64,000 nt of DNA, taken from positions 20,570-84,569 of the forward strand of contig CAMCWM010000003.1 in assembly GCA_945882215.1 (NCBI GenBank). Direction: 5' to 3'. Shown here one piece after another: positions 35,868 through 44,399 of this stretch. The stretch comes from Akkermansia muciniphila. Its GTDB lineage: Bacteria > Verrucomicrobiota > Verrucomicrobiia > Verrucomicrobiales > Verrucomicrobiaceae. Position 1 is the first letter of the stretch. Each line of letters begins with the position of its first letter. The translations under genes were made by a program, and so were the position numbers. The notes beneath the pieces are model-generated. The model had not been told where the DNA came from and searched no databases. It worked only from the letters and a program-made list of their open reading frames with translations.

Positions 35868-36833
35868 ATGCGCATCCTTTCCGGCCTCCAACCCAGCGGC
35901 AGACTTCACATCGGCAATTACTTCGGCATGATGAAGCCTGCGCTCAAGCTGCAGCATGAAGGCGACGCCTACTACTTCATCGCCGACTACCATTCTCTCA
36001 CCTCGGTTCACGATGGCAAGGCGCTGCGCGAATACGTCCGCGAACTCGCGGTCGATTTCCTTGCCTGCGGCCTCGATCCGACGAAATGCGTCTTCTTCCG
36101 CCAGAGCGACGTGCCGGAGCACTGCGAACTGGCCTGGATCCTCAGCACCGTCACCCCGATGAGCCTGCTGGAGCGCTGCCACAGCTACAAGGACAAGATC
36201 GCCCGCGGCCTGCATGCCTCTCATGGCCTCTTCGCCTATCCCGTGCTCATGGCGGCGGATATTTTGATGTACGACAGCGATGTCGTCCCCGTGGGCAAGG
36301 ATCAGAAACAGCACGTCGAGGTCACCCGCGACATCGCCATCAAGATGAACGAGACCTTTGGCGAAGGCCTCTTCAAACTGCCGCAACCGCGCATCCAGGA
36401 GGCCACCGCCGTCGTCCCTGGCCTCGACGGTCAGAAGATGAGCAAGAGCTACGACAACACCATCCCGCTGTTTGAAGAGCCGGGCCCGCTCAAAAAGAAA
36501 ATCATGGGCATCAAGACCGACTCCACGCCCGTCGAAGCGCCGAAACCTGTCGAAGGCAGCAGCATTCTCGCTCTTTATAAACTCGTCGCCTCCGAGGCCG
36601 ATTACGACACCATGGTGAACGACCACCTCAACGGCGGTGTCGGCTACGGCGACTTCAAAAAGCGCCTCCTGCAAGGCGTCACCGACTACTTCGCCCCCTA
36701 CCGCGCCCGCCGCGACGAAATCCTCGCCGACCAAGGCTATGTGGACAAGGTCCTCGCCGAAGGAGCCGAGAAAGCTCGCGCCGTCGCCCGCAAGACGCTC
36801 AGCCGTGTGCGTGATGCGGTGGGCCTGGGTTAA
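35868..36833 (+). CDS. trpS: tryptophanyl-tRNA synthetase
   Basis: A class I aminoacyl-tRNA synthetase that charges tRNA-Trp. The 321 residues show the HIGH-like motif SGLQPSGRLHIGNYFG at the N-terminus, the KMSKS loop GQKMSKSYDNTI near 200, and VVPVGKDQKQHVEVTRDIA. Length and motifs are normal. The last 101 bases (36731-36831) recur at 37776-37876 after the next gene, with three differences before the stop codon and TGA in place of TAA. Confidence 0.97.
   Translation: MRILSGLQPSGRLHIGNYFGMMKPALKLQHEGDAYYFIADYHSLTSVHDGKALREYVRELAVDFLACGLDPTKCVFFRQSDVPEHCELAWILSTVTPMSLLERCHSYKDKIARGLHASHGLFAYPVLMAADILMYDSDVVPVGKDQKQHVEVTRDIAIKMNETFGEGLFKLPQPRIQEATAVVPGLDGQKMSKSYDNTIPLFEEPGPLKKKIMGIKTDSTPVEAPKPVEGSSILALYKLVASEADYDTMVNDHLNGGVGYGDFKKRLLQGVTDYFAPYRARRDEILADQGYVDKVLAEGAEKARAVARKTLSRVRDAVGLG
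36731..36831 (+). repeat. 3' end of trpS, first of two copies
   Basis: Identical at 98 of 101 positions to 37776-37876 by direct comparison. The three differences change TAT to TAC, GTG to ATG and AAG to AAA. The stop also differs (TAA here, TGA there). Confidence 0.92.
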
Positions 36834-36863
36834 TGTGGCAACCAGATTGCCGATTCGCAGCAC

Positions 36864-37724
36864 TCACTCCACCGAAAGCATGGAGTAGCGCACTTCGCCC
36901 ACCGGCGTTGCCACAGGGCCGGGATCGAACATGTAGCAGCCAGCTTTGAAGTAGCAGGTTTCTGCCTCCCAGGCTGCATCAAGAGCCTGTCCCTTCTGCG
37001 AACTGTCAGCCAGCACACTCCAGGTTTTGGTGCCGGTCTTGCGCACCTTCACCGTCAGCACATGAGTGCTGCTCAACATGATTTCATAGTCCATCGCCTT
37101 GTTCAGTATGATGGACTCACGCTGGCGGTCCGGCGTGTGAATGATTTCGGAAGACTTTTTCGGCTCCGTGCGATACTCCGCCAGCAGCTTCCACGGGCGG
37201 GCATTGTAATCGCACATCAGCTTCAGCAGCGGCCCGTTATCGCTGATGTCGTCGTGAATCTGCGCCAGGGTGATCTCGCCTTTCTCCGTGATCTTGGGCA
37301 CCGAGGTCAGGGCAAAGGTGCCCCGCAGCGTGTGGTTGCCACCGCCGACCTTCCAACGCTCCGTCTTTTTCTGGCTAAGTTCTGTGCGGGGAAAATGCGA
37401 GTTCGGCGTCACGGCTCCGTTCGGCGGGACGGCGAAAATCAACTGCGTGGAACCAAGCGCCCAAAAGAAACTGCCGTAGCCGGGATCAGCGGCAAAACCC
37501 TTCGTCGGATCGGAGGCCAGCGTGGTGATCTTGATCACCCCGGAAGCATCCGCGACCGGAATCTCCAGATCGAAATGTGTCAGCACTGTCGCAAAGCCGG
37601 GAACGCTGCCAGGCGGCTTCTTGTCCATCATAGGATCAGCCGCCGAAGAGACGACACCACATGAACAAACTGCGATGGCGACCGTGACAATACTGTGAAC
37701 CGTTCGGTGGCTGGTTTTATTCAT
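36864..37724 (-). CDS. polysaccharide lyase family 7 (alginate lyase)
   Basis: A 286-residue exported lyase that would cleave alginate by beta-elimination. All three PL7 active-site motifs are present: FPRTEL (R-[TS]-E) near residue 114, AQIHDD (Q-[IV]-H) near 155 and YFKAGCYMFDP (YFKAGxY) near 263. The Q-I-H form is usually linked to enzymes that accept guluronate-containing blocks. A signal peptide (IVTVAIAVCSCGVVSSAA) fits secretion. The gene runs opposite to trpS and lies between two copies of the trpS 3' end, so it was probably gained by insertion. No other alginate gene is adjacent. Confidence 0.9.
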   Translation of the reverse strand: MNKTSHRTVHSIVTVAIAVCSCGVVSSAADPMMDKKPPGSVPGFATVLTHFDLEIPVADASGVIKITTLASDPTKGFAADPGYGSFFWALGSTQLIFAVPPNGAVTPNSHFPRTELSQKKTERWKVGGGNHTLRGTFALTSVPKITEKGEITLAQIHDDISDNGPLLKLMCDYNARPWKLLAEYRTEPKKSSEIIHTPDRQRESIILNKAMDYEIMLSSTHVLTVKVRKTGTKTWSVLADSSQKGQALDAAWEAETCYFKAGCYMFDPGPVATPVGEVRYSMLSVE

Positions 37725-37775
37725 GACTCATTCAAAACGGATATGCCGATCCATGTCAATCCTGAACTCTTGAGT

Positions 37776-37876
37776 CCAAGGCTACATGGACAAAGTCCTC
37801 GCCGAAGGAGCCGAGAAAGCTCGCGCCGTCGCCCGCAAGACGCTCAGCCGTGTGCGTGATGCGGTGGGCCTGGGTT
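37776..37876 (+). pseudogene. remnant 3' end of trpS, second copy
   Basis: Reads GYMDKVLAEGAEKARAVARK and on to GLG-stop, the C-terminus of TrpS, with no upstream part of the gene. It marks the far boundary of the alginate lyase insertion. Confidence 0.9.
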
Positions 37877-37878
37877 GA

Positions 37879-37952
37879 GTAGCATGGCCTTTCCAGGCTG
37901 CGCTCTGCCGAAATTGAAGCCCAATACCCACAGGCTGGAAAGCCTGTGCTAC
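37879..37952. repeat. dispersed inverted repeat (GTAGCA...TGCTAC)
   Basis: GTAGCATGGCCTTTCCAGGC at the left end and, on the other strand, GTAGCACAGGCTTTCCAGCC at the right end form an imperfect inverted repeat of about 20-bp arms. It resembles the small palindromic intergenic elements of verrucomicrobial genomes. It abuts the trpS remnant directly. Confidence 0.6.
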
Positions 37953-38372
37953 GATGCCGCCATTCGCGTTGCAACGCCCATGCCGGTGTCAGTGAGTGCA
38001 ATCTTCGAGAGAGTGTGGAAACCGTTCACCATTCGGCCCATCGAAGAACGGCTTAATCTTCGGGCAGCCATTCAAGTGCGAAATCACTTTCACAATCTCA
38101 AGGTTGCCTTGCTTGGTCAGCTTCTTGGCGCTCGCATGCTGATCAACGCCAATGACTGCGGGGGCGAGCTTCAACGTGTATGGCAGGAGTTCCTTCAAAG
38201 GCAATTGGGGCCGGGTTTTCGAGTCCTTGAAGGTGAGCATTGTTATACCCGCAATTTCGTCGTTTTTGACTCAACGACCGGCGACGAGATTATTATCGCG
38301 GCCAGCGATGGCCTTGAGATGGCTTTAGAAGAGGCCAAAAAGTACAGAAAACTAACCCTGAGGACCAGGAGT
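37953..38372. other. no clear gene; possible degraded coding sequence
   Basis: About 420 bases without a convincing gene. A minus-strand frame at 37989-38240 (83 residues, including LEIVKVISHLNGCPKIKPFF) has codon use like coding DNA. A plus-strand frame from about 38000 to 38372 (DEIIIAASDGLEMALEEAKK) also looks protein-like. Neither has a recognisable family, and the plus frame runs straight into the antisense of the next gene. The composition is less GC-rich than the neighbours. It is best regarded as a remnant left at an insertion boundary. Confidence 0.4.
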
Positions 38373-40988
38373 TCATCGCTGCTCCAATTTGACGTTATCA
38401 ATGAAGAAAGCGGTCTTCGTGGTGCCGAGTGCACTGAAGAGGAGGTAGCTGGCGGTAGCCCAGGTGGGTTTGCAGGGGATGGATTTGAAGTCGGTTTTCG
38501 TGCCGTCTTCGCGGGTGAGGGTCACGTCATACTTGCCGTTGCCGGTGGTGGCGGTGAGGTCGATGCGGAGCCATTCGCCGGGCTTCACGTCGGCGAGCTT
38601 TTGGTTGGCAGTGTTATTGGCGACGAGGACGCCTTTTTGCCAGCGGAGATACGGGCCTGCCGCGAACTCGCCACCATTTCCAGCGCGCATCTCGAAGAAC
38701 CAGTCGGCTCCGGGCTGGGCCATGATGTCGAAGCTGACATGGAAGGTGCCGGAATCCCATTTCGCGTAGATGTCGAGCACCGGGTCGTAGCTGTGCTTCA
38801 AGCCGGGGGTGTCCTGCACCTTGAGGCTGCGTTTGGAGGCTCCGCCGATGGGCGAGCCGACTTCGTCGGTCACGCCGATGCTTTCGCCTTTGTTTTCACT
38901 GCCATACTTCGCCCCACGAATGCCGATCATGCCCAGCGCGATGCCCTCGAAGGTTTGATCGACCTTGTAAGGCGGTGCGGGCCAGGGTTTGGCGTCGGTT
39001 TGCCAGGTGGGGTAGTCGTGGCCCTTCGAGGCGAGTTCTTGCCACGTCGCGTCAGTTTTGCGCACTCCGGCAAGCGTGAGATCCCAGGGCTTGAAACCGA
39101 GCTTTTCAGCCGGTGAGCCGGGTTTGAGGCGGAAGTCGCGTTTCGCGAGGTTTTCGAACAGCGGGTCGGCGAACTGGCTGCCGGCATCGCGGCCCATTTT
39201 GAGCCATTCATCCCAGGTGAACTTCGTCTTGGTCAGCAGCGCGGGGATTTTGCCGTCGATGGGCCAGTAGAGGTTTTTGCGAAAGATGAGGCTGTCCTTG
39301 GGATCGCCGCGGTCGATCTTTTCGAAGAACTTCCAGTTCCACTCGCCGCCATCGAGCAGCGGCGACGCGGGGTCCCACACGACGATGTTGTTCATGTAGC
39401 GGAAGCGCAGCCGCGCTTCGTTGCGTGAGGCCTGGATCTGCGCGGAGTTGCCGAAGGCGAAGATGTTGTTCCGCACGGTGTTGAAGTAGCCGTAGTGCTG
39501 ATGGAAACCGGCGTTCCAGGTGTCATGCACGAGGTTGTTCTCCATCAGCGTGTCCGTGGCACCTTCATCATTGTAGAGACCCCAGCCGCCGTAGCGATGA
39601 CTGGCGATGTGATGGACGTGATTGCCGCGAATGATCGTGCCGGGCGAGGTGCCGAGGCCGTAAAAACCGCCCATGTCGCTGAGGTAAGCCCAGCCGAGAT
39701 GATGGATGTGATTGTTCTCGACGAGCGTCTCACGCGAGGCGGTGTCGCCATAGCCCCAGTTCCATCCGGCGCTGACGCCGGTGTAGTAAAAGTCGCCGAT
39801 GTCGCAATGCGTGACCGCGCAGTGCTGCGTGTGCGTGAAGACCACGCCGCAAGCGCTCGGATGGAGCCGTCCGCCGTGCTGGATGATGCAGTCATCGACG
39901 ACGAGGTGATGATTCACGCGTTCGTCCGCTGGCCGCGCCGTTTCGCCGACATACACGCCACCGCCGCCGAGGTCGTGGAGGTGGCAGTGTTTCACCGAGG
40001 AGTCGGCGCAGCCGTTTTTGAACCAGATGCCGTGCAGGCCAGTGTGCGCGATCTCGCAATTCTCGAAGTGAATGCCGCGCGAGTCCTCGATCTCGATGCA
40101 GCCATCGCTCGTCGTGGCCGCCTGGCCGTCGTGCAAGCCATCTGCCGGATACAAATGCTGGCTGTATTGAAACGAGATGCCTTCAAAGCGCACATCGCTC
40201 GCGCCTTTCATGGCGATGAACTTCGTCACCACCGGCGCGATGACTTCGGCCTTCGTCATGTTCTCGCCGTGCAGCGGGAGGTAAAGCACCTCGCCCTTCG
40301 CCTTGTCGAGAAACCACTCGCCGGGCGCATCCAGCGCGGCGCGGTAGTTCTCCATCCAGAAGCGCTGATCCGGCTCGAACTCGACGAAAGGATACCGCGC
40401 CCGGCCTTTGATCTGCACGGCGAGCGCCTCGTCGTTCAGCGCCTTGATGCGACACTGCCCCACGGCCCAGGCATGAGTCACGGTGAGCAAAACATCGTCG
40501 CGCTCGGCCTGTGGGATGGATTTGAGCACATCAAACTGCTCGGCGGGGATGCTGAAGGCGTGGAAGTTCATGTTCGCCTTCAAATCCGGGAACACACCCG
40601 CGCCCACGGCCTCGGTGATGTGATGGTAGCCTTTGTTCGGCGAGCGGGCCAATGTCGCGCGACGGCCATTGATCCAGAGCTGCTCAAACTTCCACGCCTT
40701 GTCTGGCAGTGTGGCCTTCCACACAGCACCGTCTTTGACCCAGCCGGTGATCGGTTTCCCGGCCATGAAGACCGCGTTTTTGCCGCTCCACGTCACCTGC
40801 GAGTCGTCTTTGCCGAGTGTGATCGTCTTCGTGATCGGATGCACGCCGTCTTCGACGACAATGCGCACCGGTTTCGGAGCCTTGCGGGCTTGTTCGAGCA
40901 CGGCGGCGAGGTTTCCGGGCTTCAAAGCGATGTCGGCGGCGGAAGCGACACAAACGAAGGAGAACAAGATGCAACAGGAACGAATCAT
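38373..40988 (-). CDS. secreted right-handed parallel beta-helix protein
   Basis: An 871-residue exported protein (MIRSCCILFSFVCVASAAD signal; ATG 40988 preferred over GTG 40991). An N-terminal ALKPGNLAAVLEQARKAPKP / VEDGVHPITKTITLG segment starts the coil. From about residue 280 to 560 successive short coils follow the parallel beta-helix pattern (HFENCEIAHTGLHGIWFKN, VKHCHLHDLGGGGVYVGE, VENNHIHHLGWAYLSDMGG, IRGNHVHHIASHRYGGWG, MENNLVHDTWNAGFHQHYG), the fold used by many polysaccharide lyases and glycosidases. The last 180 residues look like a concanavalin-type jelly roll (SFDIMAQPGADWFFEMRAG). The substrate is not known. It may act on the same class of polysaccharides as the nearby PL7 lyase. 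Confidence 0.82.
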   Translation of the reverse strand: MIRSCCILFSFVCVASAADIALKPGNLAAVLEQARKAPKPVRIVVEDGVHPITKTITLGKDDSQVTWSGKNAVFMAGKPITGWVKDGAVWKATLPDKAWKFEQLWINGRRATLARSPNKGYHHITEAVGAGVFPDLKANMNFHAFSIPAEQFDVLKSIPQAERDDVLLTVTHAWAVGQCRIKALNDEALAVQIKGRARYPFVEFEPDQRFWMENYRAALDAPGEWFLDKAKGEVLYLPLHGENMTKAEVIAPVVTKFIAMKGASDVRFEGISFQYSQHLYPADGLHDGQAATTSDGCIEIEDSRGIHFENCEIAHTGLHGIWFKNGCADSSVKHCHLHDLGGGGVYVGETARPADERVNHHLVVDDCIIQHGGRLHPSACGVVFTHTQHCAVTHCDIGDFYYTGVSAGWNWGYGDTASRETLVENNHIHHLGWAYLSDMGGFYGLGTSPGTIIRGNHVHHIASHRYGGWGLYNDEGATDTLMENNLVHDTWNAGFHQHYGYFNTVRNNIFAFGNSAQIQASRNEARLRFRYMNNIVVWDPASPLLDGGEWNWKFFEKIDRGDPKDSLIFRKNLYWPIDGKIPALLTKTKFTWDEWLKMGRDAGSQFADPLFENLAKRDFRLKPGSPAEKLGFKPWDLTLAGVRKTDATWQELASKGHDYPTWQTDAKPWPAPPYKVDQTFEGIALGMIGIRGAKYGSENKGESIGVTDEVGSPIGGASKRSLKVQDTPGLKHSYDPVLDIYAKWDSGTFHVSFDIMAQPGADWFFEMRAGNGGEFAAGPYLRWQKGVLVANNTANQKLADVKPGEWLRIDLTATTGNGKYDVTLTREDGTKTDFKSIPCKPTWATASYLLFSALGTTKTAFFIDNVKLEQR

Positions 40989-41094
40989 CACGGGACATTG
41001 GATGGCACCTGGGAGGCTTCAAGAGCAGGAATGTGTGGCGAGGTGATTTTAGTCGCCACCAGCGTGCGTTTCGTTACTGTCCGCCGCCTTTTTC

Positions 41095-42855
41095 ATGTCC
41101 CAAGAAGCCCCGCATCATCATCCGCCGCCATTTGACGTCCCCAGCGTCGAGGAGATGTCCGCGCTGCTGCCGCAGTACAAGTTTGAAAAGCTGGCGGCCT
41201 ACGGCGGCATGGGGGCGGTGTTCAAGGCACGGCAGGAGAGCCTGGACAGGCCGGTGGCGATCAAAATCCTGCCGCCGGAGTTCGGCGCGGAAAAGGATTT
41301 CGCCGACCGTTTCAAATCCGAGGCGCGTGCGATGGCGAAGCTCAACCACACACACATTGTTGGTGTTTATGACTTCGGCATCACGACGAGCGGGCATTTG
41401 TATCTGGTGATGGAATGGGTGCAGGGCCACACACTGCACGAGATCATTCACAAAGGCAGTCTGCCGGTGCGCAAAGCGGCGAATCTGGCGATGCAGCTCT
41501 GCGACGCGCTGGCCTACGCGCACAATCACAAAATACTGCATCGCGACATCAAGCCGGGCAACATCATGGTCAATGAGGATGACCAGGTGAAGGTGGCCGA
41601 CTTCGGCCTCGCACGACCGATCACGGGCGAGGCGGAGGAAAATCCGTATGGCACGCCGGACTACGTGGCGCCGGAGATTCTCGGCAAGGGAGCGGTGGAC
41701 CAGCGGGCGGACATCTTCGCCGCCGGCGTGGTGCTTTATGAGATGCTCACCGGCCGCGTGCCGCAGCAGCCGCGGCGTTCGGTGACGGAGTTCGCGCCGC
41801 TTTCCCCGCGCTGGGACGAGTTGATCGACAAGGCCACGCATCCCGAGCCGGAGAGGCGCATTCAGAACGCGCATGATTTTCGCGCGAGCATTTTGATGCT
41901 GGTCAACCAGTCGGCGCAGGCTGCCGCCGTTTCTGTGGTGGAGGTCGTGGAAGACGGGCACAAGGTGAAAACCGCGCTTCAGCCGCTGCATCTGGTGTTG
42001 ATCGGGACTGCGGTGGTCGTGATCGGCATCGTTCTTGGGGCGATGTTCAAAGGCGAACCCGAACGGGTGAAGCAGAAAAAGAAGGTGGTGGCAGACACCC
42101 GTCAGGTGCCTGATGAGCCGGAGAACAAGCCCAGGAAGCCGAATGTGGAGGGCAATGACAGCATGACGGAGCCCGTGGTGGTGCTGCCCGCTCCTGAGCC
42201 GGAAAAGAAAGCGCCGGAGCAGCCTGCGATAAACATGGCCGCCGCGACACCGGTGCCTGCTCCGACACCGATGCCAGCGCCTGCTCCCGCACCCGTTCCG
42301 GTCCCGGAAACGCCGCTTGAGGCCATTTTGAAACTGGAAGAACGTGATGCTGAGCTGGCGCAGCTCGTCAGCGCATTTGGCGACGAATGGTCGGCCAATG
42401 GGGAGATTGACGCCGCGCCGGAAATCCAGGAACTGGCCGGCAAATACATTCCCGCGCTTCAGCGCAGCCTGAACGGACTCATGCCGGAGCAGCGTGATCA
42501 CATTCTCAGTGAAATCTCGCATGTGGCGAACCGCGAGCCGTTGAATGAGCCTGAGGCTTCCTGGCCATCCGTGCTGAACAACTTGCGCAAGACTTACGAG
42601 GCGCAGCTTGCAGTGATTCAATCCACAGCGGATGCCGCCGCGCAAAAAATGCGCGCCGCGCAGTGCGAACTCGTGCTGGCCAAGGCGAAGGAACGGGCCG
42701 CCGCCGGCAAGGTGGAGGCTGCCAAGCGGGCGGAGGCCGTGGCCGCTGAGCTGGCGAAACTTCGTGCCGTGCCTTCCTTGAAGGCATTGAAGCAAAATGT
42801 GGCTGATGGTGCTGTTTTGGGTGCTCCGCCCACGTCTCCGGCTTCCGTTCGCTGA
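41095..42855 (+). CDS. membrane Ser/Thr protein kinase
   Basis: A 586-residue Hanks-type kinase. The kinase domain (about 20-285) has the Gly loop YGGMGAVFKA, Lys in VAIKILPPE near 57, the catalytic loop HRDIKPGNIM near 149, DFGLARPI and the activation segment GTPDYVAPEIL. One transmembrane segment follows (LVLIGTAVVVIGIVLGAMF, about 300-320). The periplasmic part starts with a Pro/Ala-rich linker (PTPMPAPAPAPVPVPETP) and ends in an Ala-rich coiled coil (about 500-570). No PASTA or WD40 repeats are present. All catalytic residues are in place, so it should be active. The substrate is unknown. Confidence 0.93.
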   Translation: MSQEAPHHHPPPFDVPSVEEMSALLPQYKFEKLAAYGGMGAVFKARQESLDRPVAIKILPPEFGAEKDFADRFKSEARAMAKLNHTHIVGVYDFGITTSGHLYLVMEWVQGHTLHEIIHKGSLPVRKAANLAMQLCDALAYAHNHKILHRDIKPGNIMVNEDDQVKVADFGLARPITGEAEENPYGTPDYVAPEILGKGAVDQRADIFAAGVVLYEMLTGRVPQQPRRSVTEFAPLSPRWDELIDKATHPEPERRIQNAHDFRASILMLVNQSAQAAAVSVVEVVEDGHKVKTALQPLHLVLIGTAVVVIGIVLGAMFKGEPERVKQKKKVVADTRQVPDEPENKPRKPNVEGNDSMTEPVVVLPAPEPEKKAPEQPAINMAAATPVPAPTPMPAPAPAPVPVPETPLEAILKLEERDAELAQLVSAFGDEWSANGEIDAAPEIQELAGKYIPALQRSLNGLMPEQRDHILSEISHVANREPLNEPEASWPSVLNNLRKTYEAQLAVIQSTADAAAQKMRAAQCELVLAKAKERAAAGKVEAAKRAEAVAAELAKLRAVPSLKALKQNVADGAVLGAPPTSPASVR

Positions 42856-42917
42856 ACGGCAAGGGACACGGAAAAAACTTTCTCGCCATCATGCGCGGCT
42901 TTTGCCACGATGACCTC

Positions 42918-44375
42918 ATGCGCCTGCTGTTTGCCCTGCTTTTCTCCGCTTTGACCGTTTCCGCCGCCGAACCGCGTCTGCCGAATGTCGTGCTCATTCT
43001 GGCCGATGACCTCGGTTATGCCGACCTCGGCTGCTTTGGCTCTGAAAAGATCAAAACACCGAACATTGACCGCATGGCGGCGGAAGGGATGAAGTTCACG
43101 AGCTTTTATGTGGCGCAGGCCGTGTGCAGCGCGTCACGCGCGGCGCTCATGACCGGCTGCTACGCGAATCGTGTCGGCATGCAGGGCGCTTTGAACCACA
43201 CGAGCAAGGAGGGCATTCATCCTGACGAACTGCTGCTGCCGGAGATGTGCAAGACCGTCGGATATGCCACCGGGGCGTTTGGCAAATGGCATCTGGGCAC
43301 CTACCCGATGTTCAATCCGCTGCGGCATGGCTTTGATGAGTTCCTCGGCATCCCGTATTCAAACGACAACACGAAGTTTCACCCCTCGCTGGCGAAGGAG
43401 ATGCCACCCCTGCCCTTTTACGACGGCTTGAAGGTCATCGAGACCGATCCAGATCAAAGCCAGTTCACGCGGCGCTTCACCGAGCGGGCGACGAGTTTCA
43501 TCGAGCGCCACAAAGGCCGCCCGTTCTTCCTCTACCTGCCGCACGTCATGCCGCATGTGCCCATCTTTGCCTCCGACGCGTTTCGCGGCAAATCCGCCGC
43601 CGGGTTGTATGGCGATGTCGTGGAAGAGCTCGACTGGTCCGTGGGCCAGATTCTCGACGCGATCAAACGCTGTGGCATCGAGCGCGACACGCTGGTGATC
43701 TTCTTTTCTGACAACGGTCCCTTCCTCAGCTACGGCAATCACGCTGGCAGCGCGAAACCGCTGCGTGAGGGCAAACTGACGACGTTTGAAGGAGGCGTGC
43801 GTGTGCCCTTCATCGCCCGCTGGCCGGGACGTGTGCCTCCGGGCCAGGTTTGCGACGAGCCGGTGATGGAAATCGACCTGCTGCCCACCGTGGCCGGTTT
43901 GACCGGTGCGAAGCCGCCAGAGCGCAAGATCGACGGGCGCAACATGATCGACCTGCTCGAAGGCCGTCCGAACGCGAAGTCGCCGGATGAGGCACTGTAT
44001 TTTTACGGCGGTAGTGAGTTGCAGGCGATCCGCAGCGGCGAGTGGAAGCTGCATTTTCCGCATCCTTACATCACGGTCGATGGCGAGCCGGGCCGCGATG
44101 GCAAACCGGCGAAGTTTGGCCTGATGAAACCAAAAGCGATCACGCAAAGCGGCATCGAGGGCATCGCATCACGACATGGCTACCGCGTGGAGAAGACGGG
44201 GCTGGCACTGTTCCATCTGAAGGATGATCCGGGTGAAACACGCGATGTGGCGAAGGCGCACCCGGAGATCGTGGAGCGGCTGCAAAAGCTGGCGGAGCCG
44301 ATGCGGAAAGAACTGGGGGATGCCTTGATGAAGGTCAAAGGCACCGAGAACCGGCCGCTGGGCATGGCACCGTGA
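42918..44375 (+). CDS. secreted sulfatase
   Basis: A 485-residue arylsulfatase-type enzyme for cleaving sulfate esters. Signal peptide MRLLFALLFSALTVSA (ATG 42918 chosen over 42891). Metal ligands are in NVVLILADDLGYADLG. The formylglycine site is VCSASRAALMTG with Cys near 68: it reads C-S-A-S-R, where Ala replaces the usual Pro of CxPxR, a variant accepted by formylglycine-generating enzymes. Further motifs are GKWHLG, FFSDNGPF and GKLTTFEGGVRVPFIARWPG. Sulfatases are abundant in this phylum and act on sulfated glycans. No anaerobic or FGE maturase gene is adjacent. Confidence 0.92.
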   Translation: MRLLFALLFSALTVSAAEPRLPNVVLILADDLGYADLGCFGSEKIKTPNIDRMAAEGMKFTSFYVAQAVCSASRAALMTGCYANRVGMQGALNHTSKEGIHPDELLLPEMCKTVGYATGAFGKWHLGTYPMFNPLRHGFDEFLGIPYSNDNTKFHPSLAKEMPPLPFYDGLKVIETDPDQSQFTRRFTERATSFIERHKGRPFFLYLPHVMPHVPIFASDAFRGKSAAGLYGDVVEELDWSVGQILDAIKRCGIERDTLVIFFSDNGPFLSYGNHAGSAKPLREGKLTTFEGGVRVPFIARWPGRVPPGQVCDEPVMEIDLLPTVAGLTGAKPPERKIDGRNMIDLLEGRPNAKSPDEALYFYGGSELQAIRSGEWKLHFPHPYITVDGEPGRDGKPAKFGLMKPKAITQSGIEGIASRHGYRVEKTGLALFHLKDDPGETRDVAKAHPEIVERLQKLAEPMRKELGDALMKVKGTENRPLGMAP

Positions 44376-44399
44376 TCCAGAACGAGCTGAAGCTCGGGA

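Noticed and set aside
31649..37876. Classical transposon or integron explanation for the two flanked genes
   Set aside because: No transposase, integrase, terminal inverted repeats or attC-like sites were seen. The flanking repeats are gene tails, far longer than target-site duplications and diverged at silent sites.
38373..41135. Long plus-strand frames (to 39116 and 39495-41135) opposite the beta-helix gene
   Set aside because: The minus strand has a signal peptide and regular beta-helix coils; the plus frames are Val/Ala/Arg-rich shadows.
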